Source of the DNA: Anolis sagrei
Lineage: Eukaryota; Chordata; Lepidosauria; Squamata; Anolidae
NCBI RefSeq assembly: GCF_037176765.1
Contig: NC_090024.1
Coordinates: 112,915,508-112,979,507 of the forward strand
Length of the DNA stretch: 64,000 nt
Reading direction: 5' to 3'
Below, one piece after another: positions 53,801 through 64,000 of the stretch. Position numbers and translations under genes: made by a program. Numbering within the stretch: position 1 is the stretch's first letter; each line of letters opens with the position of its first letter. Below the pieces are notes generated by a model. The model did not search any database. It worked only from the letters and a program-made list of their open reading frames with translations, and had not been told where the DNA came from.

Positions 53801-55297
53801 CAAACTTGGCACAAATACTCAATATACCCAAATGTGAGCACTGGTGGAGTTTGGGGGAAACAAACCTTGACATTTGGGAGTTGTAGTTGCTGGGATTTAT
53901 AGTTCACCTACAATCAAAGAGCATTCTGAACCCCACAAATGATCGAATTGGGCCAAACTTCCCACACAGAATCCTGATGCCCAACAGAAAATATTGTGTT
54001 TTCTGATGGTCTTTGGCAACCCCCCTGACACCCCCTCAGGGGTCCCAACCCCCAGGTTGAGAAACACTGCTCTACAAGACTGTACTATGACCCCCCCCCC
54101 CCGAATTGAGAACATTTAGTGAATTCTATAAAGTATAACACACTTACTGTGAAAAATGCAAGATTTATGTATTTCTTTTGCTTTTGTTTCCTGGTCTGTT
54201 AGCATCAGTCTACCAATGCCTTCCCCTGCAAAGCACTTAGATTCACGATACATGATACTTTTAACTATTTTGAGGGTATAATAATGGTATTTAATTATTG
54301 TTCATGGCAATCTTGCAAACCATCCAAAATGACAAAGGTTTTACTTCCCATCATATTTTTTTCTTTTAACGCTTTCCAACCTAAAGACATTTAACTCAGT
54401 TATTTCTATTAATATGTCAGAAAAAAAGAAAAAGAAAACAAAGTATTACCCTTGTTGACATACCTCCTCATCATCAAGAAAAGATTCAAACCAGTCCCAT
54501 AAATCTGTTGGAGGCTGTGTGTACCTTCAAATACAAAGAAATAGCATAAATCAATGGTATTTGCAATGAAGATATTTAGGTGAAAATTAATTATATTGCT
54601 GCTTACCTAATATACATGAATCCAAGGGCCCTAATATAAGGAGAGTCTGTATGCGTTATCAGTCCCATCACTTGCTTACGAGTTAGCTTCAGGGTAAATA
54701 ACTTGTAGAGGAGACAAAAGGCTGTAGATACTATACCACCAGTTCCAACACCACGCACCTTTAAATGTTGGGAACAAAAGGAGAAAGTATTCAACATAAC
54801 TTGCTTTTCATTTATATTCAAGTATCTTTTTCTATCAACTCAAAACTTTACGAAAACAATCTGATCCAGCCACAGGTAATATAGAAGATAAACCATGACT
54901 AGCATGTGCTGAAGCTGAAAAGCCTCATCAGGATATGAAGTATGCAATAATCTTTACAGATGGGAAGAAAATGTAGTCTTTCCACCTACTAAACAAAAAG
55001 CACTCCTGCCAAAGAGGAAATGTGTGCGTATTTATACTAATGATTCCAATTCAAAAGATCTGCCAATGCCCTAAATAGATAAGGGTTAGTATTAGACTAG
55101 CTGTCCCCTGCCACGTGTTGCTGTGGCCCAGTATAAAAATATATAATTTCTTTATGCTTGTGGGTAAACAGTATTTCTTGTTGTTTCTTTGTCAGTGTTG
55201 ATGTAGAGATTGTCTGGTTTGCCTACTCTGGAACATGCAACATATAATTGTTTTTCTTTTGGGGTCCCTTTCAAATTTATAATACTATATCTGTCTT

Positions 55298-55336
<39 letters not shown>

Positions 55337-58300
55337 CGTATATATATATATATGTAATGGCTCTTTGTCAGGGGGGCTTTGCCCTGGTGAAGGGAGTTGA
55401 ACAGGATGGCTTTAAGGCAGCTTTTCCCAACCTGGGGGTCGGGACCCCTGGAGTGGAGGTTGCAAGGGGGGGTGTCAGAAGGGTCGCCAAAGACCATCAG
55501 AAAACACACTGTTGGTTATAGGGGTCCTGTGTGGGAGGTTTGGCCCAATTCTATTGTTGGTGGAGTTGAGAATACTCTTTGATTGTAAGTGAACTATAAA
55601 TCCCAGTAACTACAACTCCCGAATGTAAAGGTCTATTTCCCCCAAACTCCATCAGTGTTCATATTTGAGCATATGGAGTATTTGTGCCAAGTTTGGTCTA
55701 CATGCTTCATTGTTTGAGTCCACAGTGCTCTCTGGATGTAGGTGAACTACAACTCCAAAACTCAAGGTCAATGCCCACCAAACCCTTCTAGTGTTTTCTG
55801 TTTGTCATGGGAGTCTTTTGTGCCAAGTTTGGTTCAATCCCATTATTAGTGGAATTCAGAATGCTCTTTGATTGTAGGTTAACTATAAATCCCAGCGACT
55901 ACATCTCTCAAATGACAAAATCAATTTTTTGAGTGATGGTCACTCCTTGGGTTAGTACGTGTCTTGTGGCCAAAGTTGGTGGCAATTAGTCCAGCGATTT
56001 TTGAGTTATGATGTCATATGAACACTTTCTATTAGATATGCAGATTTTGTTATAACCACTTGAAAAGCTTTAAAATTGCCCAACTTAATTAATATTGCAC
56101 CCTTTCACTTTGTTACTAATTAACATCATAAAAATGTGCTTTCAGAAATGAAAAAAATTCCACATCAAAACTATCTGATGCTACTGGTTTCCATGGAAAG
56201 TTTCCCATCCCACATTACTGGCTTACATACATGCCAGATGGCCAGAACCTGTTTGTGCACAAGGTTCTATTTGCAACTATGAAATAAGGCCTTCCTCCTG
56301 TACATAGCTGTAGTTCATGTTTTCTTTTTTCCTAGCAACTTACTACAGCAACAAAGCAGTCGAAGTGACTTTCAAGAACTCCGTCTCACCAATAATAAGA
56401 TCTTATTGATGGGACATTTTGGTAGACTAATTTACCAATTTCAAATAAAGCTTGAGACACTGTATTTTTCTTTTTCCATTGATTTGTCAAAACACACATT
56501 TGTAGCTATCATATAGAAAACTCCAAGAATTCAGAAGGCACGTACTTCTACTTACCCCTCCGCACATCCCTGTCTGGCCTGCTGTTTTTCTGCTTCCTTT
56601 CTCCCAAGGCTCAACATGTGTAACCTATAAACAATAAACCAATTAATCAAAAGCATTATACAGTAATTTTAAATTCACATTAAAAAAACCACTGAGTGAG
56701 AAACACACTTGCTTTGTATTTTAATATAAATAAAGTTGTGATCTTTATGAAAATTAAGACTGCTGCTTTAGTAAACCAATTCTGAGAATCAATCATGTCC
56801 AGATATATACAAATCAGATTATTACAATCAGCTAAGTAAAAATATCTATGGTAAAACCAAAATATTAGTCTAAAGAACTCATGACAAAAATATATCGGTA
56901 ACAGCAGGTAGCTTAAATGACCTTAGACAGGTTGCCTGAACTTACAGAACAAGACTATCAATGGCTTGTAGCCATGAAAGTTAAATAGGATCCTTAGATT
57001 CAAAGAAGATATACCCCTGAAGTACAGTTGCTATTTGGTTAATGAGAACCCAAAAGTCAGAAAAAAAAACAAAACAGCTGCTTTACATAAATAAAATCCA
57101 ACAGCCTGTGGGGGAAATGGAAAATTGGAAGCCCCCTTATTCTGAAAGAAAATGGAAGTGAGGGTTATGGGATATTTTCTTTCAGGATGATAAATAATAT
57201 GTCTTAGACAAGTTATTCACATATCTGATGTCTCAAAACCGTATCTAAAAACGAGAAAGAAGACTTTTTAAGGCTATGTACAATATCAAAACATTAGAAC
57301 TTCTGGTCTTTCAGTTTCTATGGGATAAGTGTGTTATATTTGCTTGGCACTATGGGGAATTCGTTTTATTGATTTTTTCCACGTTTTTATTGTTCTTTTT
57401 TTGTCTTCTGAAACACGGGAGAGCGTGTCCAACCTACCCACTACTAGCAGAACCATGGAATTTGTTCATACTGGTGACTAAGCAAGCCTTAGCAACCAGA
57501 GTCCATATGAATAGCCCTCGAGTATTACCCCTGTAAGCTTTGTGGAAAGGGCAATGGAAGAAATGCCTTGCTGGCACTTGGCTTGAGTTGAAGAGAGGTC
57601 ATGCTGTGAGAGCGGAATACCCAAAAAATGTGTAGTGGTGGAGTAAACAAAAAGCATTAAAGGCCAAGACGTGTTCATGTGGACTAGCGTTGTTAAGTCC
57701 ATATGCTAGGATGTTTGGTATTTCAAGACCCCATGTGGAAGTGGCATATATATTAGGAACATGTAGGGAAAGAGAGTTAAGTAATACCACGGAAAGCAAT
57801 CTGGAAGTGATAAAGAAAAATGTATAAGTGTATGTTCGTCATGATGCTGTTTTTTTGCTCCTTTTTTCTCCCTTTATTTTCGCTTCTATACTCCCACTTT
57901 TCTTTTTATAATGTTCACCCACTTTCACTGTATAAAAACCAGTATCTTAGGTTTGTGTTCAATAAGTGTTTAATGTCATTTACGTTATTCACTAATAAAA
58001 ATCGTATTTAAAAAAGACCCCATGTGGATAGCAAAAAATGATGGAATCTGGCGTAGGGCAGCAAAGGCAAGCCATGGATGCCAAGCACATACTCATTGAG
58101 ATTGACCACCTCTGATAAGTATGCCAGTCATCAGCTTCTGCTTTCAAGGTGGTGGTTGCAGCACTTCTACTCATTTGGCCATAAGGGCAATAGGAGGGTT
58201 CTCGTAATGTGAGCCTTGCAGTGGACTTACTGCTGCCTCCACTCTGTATTCACTGTTTAATTTTCAAGTCCTGCATCCATTGTATGTTATATATGACTAT

Positions 58301-61300
58301 TTCCTCAAATACTTTTAATTTACTGATAAAGAAGAAAAGTGATCTAAAATATCCACAACTGATACATTCCTAGATATTGTAAACTATTGAGTTGTACAGT
58401 AGTATATTTTAATATTCAGATCTATACCATGGTCCAAAATATGTCTTAATTGTATTTTAAAACAATCCACCCTGATTTTTAAATTGATCAGGTTGGGGAA
58501 TTACTGATGTATAATTAGAATTAAGATTGCAACTCTACACTGACATTTACATGGGAGTAAGTTGGGTAGGACCTACTGTCAAAGTGACACATGCAGAATT
58601 GGTCTGTAAACCTGCCTCTACAGATCATATTATTAAGACTTTTCCATGGACAAATCCTATTTTCAACAAAAGACCATTCATTGGTACTCCTTTCTGGTGG
58701 CCTCTAACCACCTCAGTTCAGTTGTACAATTATAAATATCTAAAGCTACTGAACTACTCTTTTTCATCCTGAGATTGGGAGATGGCAGCGCACCAATTAC
58801 ATACAAGTCTGTGCCTCTGGAAAGTAGTGGCCATTTAGGCAAGGAAGCATAGAACTAGGGTAAAAACACCTGACTCCCTTCACAACTGTGACCTTTAAAT
58901 AAAGGCAAGTCTTTGTCTGTAACATCTTGCTGAACTTCAAAGGAACACAGAAGTTTGTTCTGGCTGTGGAGCTAAAAAACATCTCACTGTTTGACAGCTG
59001 TTGCAGAAACTTCCATCCATCCCTAGCTTCTGAGAAAGCACTTACCAAAATATAAAATCCATAAATCAGTGTGGCAAGTACAAAGACGGATCCCTGTCAT
59101 TATTCTGAGTTTGTTTTGTTCAACAGCTGGCTGCTATGCCAGACAGTAAATAGCTCTGCAAATTGTAAGTGTGATATGGGATTCAGCATTGGGCTCAGCT
59201 GCTAACGTATGCAATAATTCTGGATGGCTCTAGGCTGACTGTGCAAGCCTAAACAGTTCAGTGGAAACTGGAATTAGGGGCGCTTCTAACATGATCATAT
59301 CACAGAACAGCCATTTCCAACTTTCATCTGATGGAACCCTTGAAATAATGTCCAGATTTCATAAAACCCCTGGATAAATATTATGATCACAGCTAAAAAG
59401 GTGTTTTTTTTCCAGTCACAATCTCTCACAGAAACCTAAGGTTCCAGGGAACTCTGAGAATTTTTGGGACAGGAACTAATGCAGCACTTAAACAGAGGCG
59501 GGATGGCCATCTGTCAGGGGGTATTTTGTGCTTTTCCTGTATGGACTACATGCCCCATGTGTTCTCTTCCAACTCTATAATTCTATGACAGTTAAAATGG
59601 TCTCTGGCCGCATTAACTCTACAATGCACTCACACCCTAAAATCCAAAAGGCATAATCCAATGTTTTGCAATCAAAGAAAACAGGGTTTGGGGGCTTTGA
59701 ATTCGATTATATGGCAGTGTAGATTGAGGCCCCTTCTGCAATACCATCTATATAAATAAAAATGTAACGTTCGTTTGTGGGATTAAAATAACTCAAAAAC
59801 CACTGGGCAAATTGACACCAAATTTGGATACAATACACCTATCAGGTTAACAAGGGACCATCACTCATAGAAACACTGAAAAACAAAGCGGAAGAGTTTT
59901 AAAAAGCAAAAGAAACCTGCAAAAACACATTACAATACATGCACAAAACCACATATATACAAATATACACATATATACACACACAAAACACATATACACA
60001 GACTGGGCCACAGCAATATGTGGCAGGGAGCGGCTAGTACAATCGATATTATTAAACCAAATAATCCAGATTATCTGCTTTGAACTGGGTTGTATTAGTT
60101 GACACTGTCATAGAATCCAGTTTAAAGATTATCTGGATTTTATACAGAGCTGTAGATGGGGTCCTATGCCCCTTCCACATAGTTGCATTGATATTCTGGG
60201 TTATATGACTGTGTGGAAGGGCCCTCAGTCTCCTAGGATGGCATGAATTTAATAGTGAATGCAATATATGTTTTAATGTGTATTTCATTTAACTGAAGTG
60301 CATTCTAACTGTTTGTTGTCCAAAGGCATTGAATACTTGCCATATATAAAGACGCCTTGAGTCCGCTTTGGGGTAGAGAAAGGCGGAATAAAAATAAATA
60401 ATAAATAATTTTGGGGGAGAAGTGGAATAACAACTGCCATGCTTCCACAGCATTGAGCCATAGCTGATAGAGATGTCAACTGTGATGTAGTGGCTTTGTA
60501 CTGTTACTAATGTAAGCCATCCTGAGTCCCCCTTCGGGAAGAGACAGGGTACAAATACCAGAAATAAATAAAATAAATCAACTGCATTCGTTCTACAGTG
60601 TAGATGCATCCGTAGCTGCTTCAGAGCCTTCTAACAAAACCTTGTGGCTTTCACACCTAAACATTCACACCTAGCTCCAACAGTCAAGAGTCCTTTGTCC
60701 CATCCTGGTCATTCCACAGATATATAAACCTTTTTTCCTAGTTCCAACAGACTTCACTACCTCTGAGGATGCTTGCCACAGATGCAGGCGAAACGTCAGG
60801 AGAGAATGCCTCTAGAACATGGCCATATAGCCCAAAAAAACCTACAACCCAGTGATTCCAGCCATGAAAGCCTTCGACAAAAGCTTGTGGCTTTTTAGGC
60901 TGGATCTACACTGCCATATAACCCAGATGATTAAAGCAAATAATCTACATTATCTGCTTGGAAATGGATTATATGAGTCGACACTGCCATATAATCCAGT
61001 TCAAAGCAGAAAATCTGGATTTCATATGGCAGTGTAGAAGGGGACCTAGGCTGCATCTCTTCAGCCATAACTACACTGACCTTTTAATACAGTCTTGGGG
61101 CCCTTCCACACAGTCATATAATGCAGACTATCAAAGTAGATAATCCACAATATCTGCTTTGAACTGGGTTATCTGAGACCTCTGCCACACAAGAAAATCC
61201 CACATTATATGCTTTGAATTAGGATATATGGCAGTGTGAATTCAGATAATCCAATTCAAAGCAGAAATTGTGGGATATTCTGCCTTGATATTCTGCATTA

Positions 61301-62802
61301 TATGCCTGTGTGGAAGAGGTCTGAGTCCACACTGACACACATATACATTTATTTACAGTGAAAAATGTACAAATGTAAGAATAAGAACATATAAGCACCG
61401 GGATTGTGGCGCAGCTGGCGGAGTGTCAGCTGCATTAAGATCACTCTGACCAAAAGGTCATGAGTTCGAAGCCAGCCTGGGTTGCAGTGGGTTTCCAACC
61501 AATTGTGTAGCCTGTTGTCGACCTTTGCAACCCGAAAGACAGTTGCATCTGTCAAGTAGGAAAATTAGGTACCACCTTAAAGTGTGGGAAGGCTAAATTA
61601 ACTAATTTATGAGGCCAAAAAAAAAAAAAAAAAAAAAGACTCCAGCAAGCACTCCAGCAAAAAGCATGCGAGGAATGCGGAAGTGCTTCATCAGCGTCGC
61701 AGATGGACGATGAAAGCGACAGCTCCCCTGGCGGCCAGAAAAAGTTAAAAATAGCTTTTGTCTATGTCTGTATATGTTGTATGTCAAAATTGGCATTGAA
61801 TGTTTGCTATATATATGTGTACACTGCAATCTGCCCTAAGTTCCCTGCGGGGTGAGAAGGGCGGAATATAAAAGCTGTAAATAAATAAACATACATTTAG
61901 ACATTAAGAAACAATATCTAAAGCAAAGTTAAAACCCAGTATTGAATGTGTGGAATGGGCCTCAAACAGGCAGGAAAGAAAAATGGGTTCGCTGTGATGT
62001 GCAGATGGTTCCTCAGAAAGTGCCATCCAGACCAGTTTACAATTGGGATGGCATGCCTCCTTCGGCCCCTTCCACACTACTGTACAAAATCCATACTGAA
62101 CTGGATCATATTATATGTGTATGTCTGTACGTTGTATGTCAAAATTGGCATTGAATGTTTGCCATATATGTGTACACTGTAATCCGCCCTGAGTCCCCTG
62201 AGGGGTGAGAAGGGTGAAATATAAATACTGCAAATAAATAAATAATAATAATATAGTAGTGTACTCGGATACTCCTGTTCAAAGCAGACATTGTGCGATT
62301 ATATGCCTTGATATTCTGGGTTATATGGCGGTGTGGATGGACCCTCAGTTAACCCAGTCAAAGCGGGTACTGTGGACTATTTAACTGCCTTGATGTCCAT
62401 CTATCTGGGTTACATGGCGGTGTGGAAGGGCCCTTTGGCGCGCTTTTGCGGGCCTGCGCGGATGGGGCCTTCCTCCTCCCGAGGCCTCACCTTGAAGTAG
62501 ATCTCGTCGACCACCTCGTGGTAGGTCTTGAGCTCGTAGAGCTGCACCTTGAAGTAGGGCGAGGAGAGGATGTTGGTGAGGATCATGGGGTTGAGGTTCA
62601 TGGTCTTCTCGTTCCCCCACAGGGGCAGGACGTTGCCTTGCTTGCCGGAGGCCGCCGGCTTGGGGCCCGCGCTCTGGAGCGGCAGCGGTGGCGGCGAGAG
62701 AACGGCTCCGGCCGGCGGCCCGGGCGGCTGAGGCGGCTGTTGGTGCTGCGGAGGGGGCTGGTGGCAGTTGCCAGCGCCCAGGACGGGGCAGTTGTTGGCC
62801 AT
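49945..62802 (-). CDS. PRPF38B: PRPF38B, pre-mRNA-splicing factor 38B, complete coding sequence in 6 exons
   Basis: Nuclear spliceosome-associated protein with an N-terminal PRP38 domain and a C-terminal RS domain, expected to act in pre-mRNA splicing. Minus-strand exons: 62491-62802, 56556-56624, 54607-54758, 54464-54524, 51778-52001 and 49945-50800. They sum to 1,674 nt, 557 codons plus stop, in one continuous frame. The start MANNCPVLG fits human MANNSPALT; a Pro/Gln-rich stretch follows. Residues about 45-240 are the PRP38 domain (GNVLPLWGNEKTMNLNPMIL, KVTHVEPWEKGSRK, GVGTGGIVSTAFCLLYKLF, THTDSPYIRALGFMYIRY, PTDLWDWFESFLDDEEDLDV, FPRIPVPVQKNIDQQI). Residues about 265-557 are RS/RE/RD-rich, ending NKDETV as in human. 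Human is 546 residues as recalled. The donor after exon 5 (GTTATA) is weak. Confidence 0.96.
50801..51526. other. PRPF38B intron 5, no repeat recognised
   Basis: A local tandem of AATATTTTGTTAATAACGACTC-like units at about 50921-51010 is the only structure seen. Confidence 0.4.
51527..51700 (-). mobile_element. L2-type LINE 3' end with (AAT)n
   Basis: AAT run, then TTATTTATACCCCGCCACCA and GGGACTCGGAGCGGCTTACA, the L2 tail in reverse. It lies in intron 5, about 77 bp beyond exon 5. Confidence 0.7.
51778..52001 (-). CDS. PRPF38B: PRPF38B exon 5
   Basis: 224 nt, DLDVKAGGGCVMTIGEMLRS to DRHAERRRSR. The donor is GTTATA at 51772-51777, which departs from the usual GTRAGT. Confidence 0.92.
52002..53200. 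other. PRPF38B intron 4, no feature recognised
   Basis: No repeat or exon recognised. Confidence 0.35.
53210..54069. mobile_element. hAT-type element, 860 bp, perfect 8-bp target duplication, CR1 fragment inside
   Basis: Ends CAGTGGTTCTCAACCTTC and GGTTGAGAAACACTG, flanked by CTCTACAA at 53202-53209 and 54070-54077. Same family as 46304-47205, in opposite orientation. A CR1 3' end (AGAATCATAGAATTGGAAGA) at about 53335-53460 interrupts it. Confidence 0.9.
53335..53460 (-). mobile_element. CR1 LINE 3' end fragment
   Basis: AATCATAGAATTGGAAGAGG and CATGGGCCATCCAGTACAAC are classic CR1 3' sequence, nested in the hAT element. Confidence 0.85.
54464..54524 (-). CDS. PRPF38B: PRPF38B exon 4
   Basis: 61 nt, (R)YTQPPTDLWDWFESFLDDEE. 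The donor is GTATGT. Confidence 0.95.
54607..54758 (-). CDS. PRPF38B: PRPF38B exon 3
   Basis: 152 nt, VRGVGTGGIVSTAFCLLYKL...SPYIRALGFMYI. The donor is GTAAGC. Confidence 0.95.
54759..55096. other. PRPF38B intron 2, no feature recognised
   Basis: Nothing recognised before the Helitron. Confidence 0.35.
55097..56036 (-). mobile_element. Helitron, 940 bp, with hAT-derived interior
   Basis: Placed between A (55096) and T (56037). It starts CTAGCTGTCCCCTGCCACGT GTTGCTGTGGC (3' hairpin of a minus-strand Helitron) and ends ...CTATTAGA. It contains the helicase-end region (CCTACTCTGGAACATGC), a (GT)n(AT)n microsatellite at 55302-55352, and the hAT-derived block from about 55420. Confidence 0.85.
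56556..56624 (-). CDS. PRPF38B: PRPF38B exon 2
   Basis: 69 nt, residues 105-127, VTHVEPWEKGSRKTAGQTGM then CGG. The donor is GTAAG. Confidence 0.95.
56625..57724. other. PRPF38B intron 1, unassigned sequence
   Basis: Mostly featureless. 57250-57724 and 58029-58230 were contiguous before the L1 insertion and contain open stretches on the minus strand with no recognised family. Confidence 0.35.
57740..58013 (+). mobile_element. 5'-truncated L1-type insertion with 15-bp target duplication
   Basis: A perfect duplication AAGACCCCATGTGGA flanks it (57725-57739 and 58014-58028). The insert ends ACTAATAAAAATCGTATTTAA AAA, a poly(A)-like 3' end. Structure implies L1-type target-primed reverse transcription; no coding remains. 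Confidence 0.8.
58231..59480. other. PRPF38B intron 1, no feature recognised
   Basis: No repeat or exon recognised. Confidence 0.35.
59485..59590 (+). mobile_element. CR1 LINE 3' end fragment
   Basis: CAGAGGCGGGATGGCCATCT and TCTTCCAACTCTATAATTCT ATGA are CR1 3' hallmarks. Confidence 0.75.
59728..60164. mobile_element. Foldback MITE interrupted by a Helitron
   Basis: GGCCCCTTCTGCAATACCA on the left resumes after 60037 with AATAATCCAGATTATCTGC and ends GTAGATGGGGTCC. A partial further copy follows at 60168-60224. Confidence 0.75.
59747..60037 (+). mobile_element. Short Helitron, 291 bp, complete ends
   Basis: Starts TCTATATAAATAAAAATGTA and ends with hairpin GGCCACAGCAATATGTGGC then CGGCTAG. 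The host A (59746) and T (60038) mark the AT target. Plus strand. Confidence 0.9.
60330..60580 (+). mobile_element. Two LINE-type 3' tails
   Basis: GCCTTGAGTCCGCTTTGGGG...GGCGGAATAAAAAT at about 60330-60405 and GTAAGCCATCCTGAGTCCCC...ACAAATACCAG at 60500-60580. Confidence 0.6.
60740..60885 (+). mobile_element. Foldback-repeat family, single-arm copy
   Basis: CTCTGAGGATGCTTGCCACA GATGCAGGCGAAACGTC...CCATGAAAGCCTTCGACAA, without the inverted left arm. Confidence 0.75.
60898..61046. mobile_element. Foldback MITE copy
   Basis: GGCTGGATCTACACTGCC...GGCAGTGTAGAAGGGGACC, inverted ends, 149 bp. Confidence 0.75.
61097..61321. mobile_element. Foldback MITE copy, compound
   Basis: GGGGCCCTTCCACACAGTCA...GCCTGTGTGGAAGAGGTCT, with an additional arm start at about 61180, as in the copy at 20392. 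Confidence 0.75.
61398..61895 (+). mobile_element. tRNA-derived SINE with L2-type tail
   Basis: A box ATTGTGGCGCAGCTGG, B box GAGTTCGAAGCC, body GTTGTCGACCTTTGCAACCC, an internal A-run at 61617-61637, and tail GGGCGGAATATAAAAGCTGT AAATAAATA. Confidence 0.85.
62064..62433. mobile_element. Foldback MITE with a nested SINE tail
   Basis: GGCCCCTTCCACACTACTGT at left and GGCGGTGTGGAAGGGCCC at right. A SINE 3' part (TGTATGTCAAAATTGGCATT...AAATAAATAAAT) lies at about 62110-62262. It ends 51 bp from the donor of PRPF38B exon 1. Confidence 0.75.
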
Positions 62803-63120
62803 GGCGAGAGGCGGGGAAGGGTCCACTCCGGCCGGGGGAAAAAAAACGGGCTCCCGACGCAGCGAGCGCCTCCAACCGCCGACAAGATGGCGGCTGGCGC
62901 GGAAATGAGGCTCAGGGCCTTCCGCTCCCGAGGCGACCAATCGCGGCGGCGCTCGCGCAAAGGGGGCGGGGCTAGGCCTCGGAAGGGCTCCAACGGTTGT
63001 CTCAGAGCGGAGGCGCGCGAGGCCAGAGGACAGGCAGGAGGGGTTTCCCTGCAAAAGGGAGGGGGAGAGCTTCCCAGCGCACGCGCAGCTTTCCCTGCTT
63101 CCTGTGGCCATGTTCGAAAG
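62440..63120 (-). promoter_or_regulatory. PRPF38B: CpG island promoter of PRPF38B
   Basis: GC- and CpG-rich block over exon 1 and upstream. It contains a YY1-type AAGATGGCGGC (62884-62894, plus), a CCAAT box (62937-62941, plus) and GGGGCGGGGC (62965-62974). No TATA box. The start of transcription is likely between about 62,830 and 62,950. Confidence 0.7.
62491..62802 (-). CDS. PRPF38B: PRPF38B exon 1
   Basis: Residues 1-104, from MANNCPVLG to VVDEIYFK. The donor GTGAGG lies at 62485-62490. It includes the Pro/Gln-rich N-terminus and the start of the PRP38 domain. Confidence 0.95.
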
Positions 63121-63357
63121 AGCTGCATTACACCCAGTGCAGGCGAGTACCTCTGATACAGGGCAGAGTGACACACTACATTGTACAGCTCGGCATCCCT
63201 CTTGACTGCCTTATTTCTTCTTAGGCGATCCCTCCTTGGACGAGTAGGATAGTCTTCCATGATCAGTATTCTTGTGGATCCGTAGGTTGCTGTGGAGCCC
63301 TATTCTTGACCTGCATCTTCTCCCTCAGTGAGGGCATTGGTTTCCAGGTGGAAACTC

Positions 63358-63450
63358 TTGAGTTACAGACTTACATCCGACTCATAGTTACGAATGAGGT
63401 GAGACAACAAAGTGAGAGGAAATCTACCCCCTGGAAGGGAAATTAACTCC
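63358..63450. mobile_element. mariner-type MITE fragment
   Basis: GAGTTACAGACTTACATCCG and GAGAGGAAATCTACCCCCTG match, in reverse, the end region of the element at 11194-11978. Confidence 0.6.
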
Positions 63451-63455
63451 TGGAT

Positions 63456-63862
63456 AATAGAATCATAGAATCAAAGAGTTGGAAGAGACCTCATGGGCCA
63501 TCCAGTCCAACCCCATTCTGCCAAGAAGCAGGAATATTGCATTCAAATCACCCCTGACAGATAGCCATCCAGCCTCTGCTTAAAAGCTTCCAAAGAAGGG
63601 GCCTCCACCACACTTCGGGGCAGAGAGTTCACTGCTGAACGGCTCTCACAGTCAGGAAGTTCTTCCTAATGTTCAGATGGAATCTCCTCTCTTGTAGTTT
63701 GAAGCCATTGTTTCGCGTCCTAGTCTCCAAGGAAGCAGAAAACAAGCTTGCTCCCCCCTCCGTGTGGCTTCCTCTCACATATTTATACATGGCTATCATA
63801 TCTCCTTTCAGCCTTCTCTTCTTCAGGCCAAACATGCCCAGTTCCCTAAGCCGCTCATCATT
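63456..63862 (-). mobile_element. CR1 LINE 3' end
   Basis: AATAGAATCATAGAATCAAA GAGTTGGAAGAGACC at left is the CR1 3' end. The minus strand encodes [20 protein letters not shown] and FKLQERRFHLNIRKNFLTVR. Confidence 0.9.
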
Positions 63863-64000
63863 TTAGGAGGGCGACTAAAATGATCAAGGGTCTGGAGAAC
63901 AAGCCCTATGAGGAGCGGCTTAGGGAACTGGGCATGTTTAGCCTGAAGAAGAGAAGGCTGAGAGGAGATATGATTGCCATGTATAAGTATGTGAAAGGAA
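63863..64000 (+). mobile_element. CR1 LINE fragment in opposite orientation, cut by window end
   Basis: The plus strand encodes [20 protein letters not shown] and [19 protein letters not shown], the same CR1 segment as its neighbour, so the two form an inverted repeat of at least 110 bp. Confidence 0.85.

Noticed and set aside
57250-58230. Minus-strand open stretches around the L1 insertion considered as a processed gene copy
   Set aside because: No protein family recognised and frames are short; left as unassigned intron sequence.
62422-63260. Long open frames on both strands over the right CpG island other than PRPF38B
   Set aside because: GC-rich composition; only the frame starting at 62802 continues into conserved PRPF38B exons.
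1-64000. Endogenous retrovirus, LTR or CRISPR-like arrays
   Set aside because: No paired long terminal repeats, no retroviral protein motifs and no regularly spaced repeats with unique spacers were seen.

Overview
The window is vertebrate nuclear DNA, most likely from a squamate reptile (an iguanian or Anolis-like lizard fits well). The evidence is three spliced host genes with GT-AG introns, embedded in a dense, typically squamate set of repeats: SINEs resembling Sauria SINEs with a BovB-type 3' end, BovB/RTE, L2 and CR1 LINEs, Helitrons ending in CTAG, hAT and Tc1/mariner elements, and many microsatellites. No virus-derived element, CRISPR array or bacterial-type operon was recognised.

Layout. 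Positions 1-14,657 hold the 5' part of STXBP3 on the minus strand (exons 1-3; the rest lies beyond the left edge). Its promoter is followed at 14,745-15,965 by an extreme GC-box/CACCC-rich satellite. Positions 16,020-18,660 are LINE debris. FNDC7 runs on the plus strand from 19,606 to 48,375. Its 13 coding exons give an open frame of 829 codons: a signal peptide, then nine fibronectin type III modules, each encoded by one phase 1-1 exon, then a short tail. PRPF38B lies on the minus strand (62,802 to 49,945) with six coding exons and 557 codons: a PRP38 domain, then a long RS-rich tail. Its CpG-island promoter is at about 62,440-63,120. The right edge is CR1 in two opposite orientations.

The genes are neighbours by conserved synteny rather than a functional unit. 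STXBP3 is a Munc18-type vesicle-fusion regulator, FNDC7 a predicted secreted FN3 protein, and PRPF38B a spliceosomal factor. STXBP3 and FNDC7 are head to head, and FNDC7 and PRPF38B are tail to tail with opposing poly(A) signals about 225 bp apart. From memory, all three genes point the same way in human, so FNDC7 may be locally inverted here; this needs checking.

The most interesting non-genic signals are: the GC-box satellite at the STXBP3 promoter; a 1.2-kb foldback transposon in an STXBP3 intron; Helitrons that keep the end of a helicase reading frame and carry a captured hAT fragment; a Helitron lineage that carries its own CCTT microsatellite; several multi-level nested insertions; a foldback repeat with a hammerhead-like core; and a weak splice donor before the RS-coding exon of PRPF38B. 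Splice sites and frames were read by eye, with the exon phases summing correctly in all three genes. Repeat family names come from recognition of motifs and ends, not from database searches.
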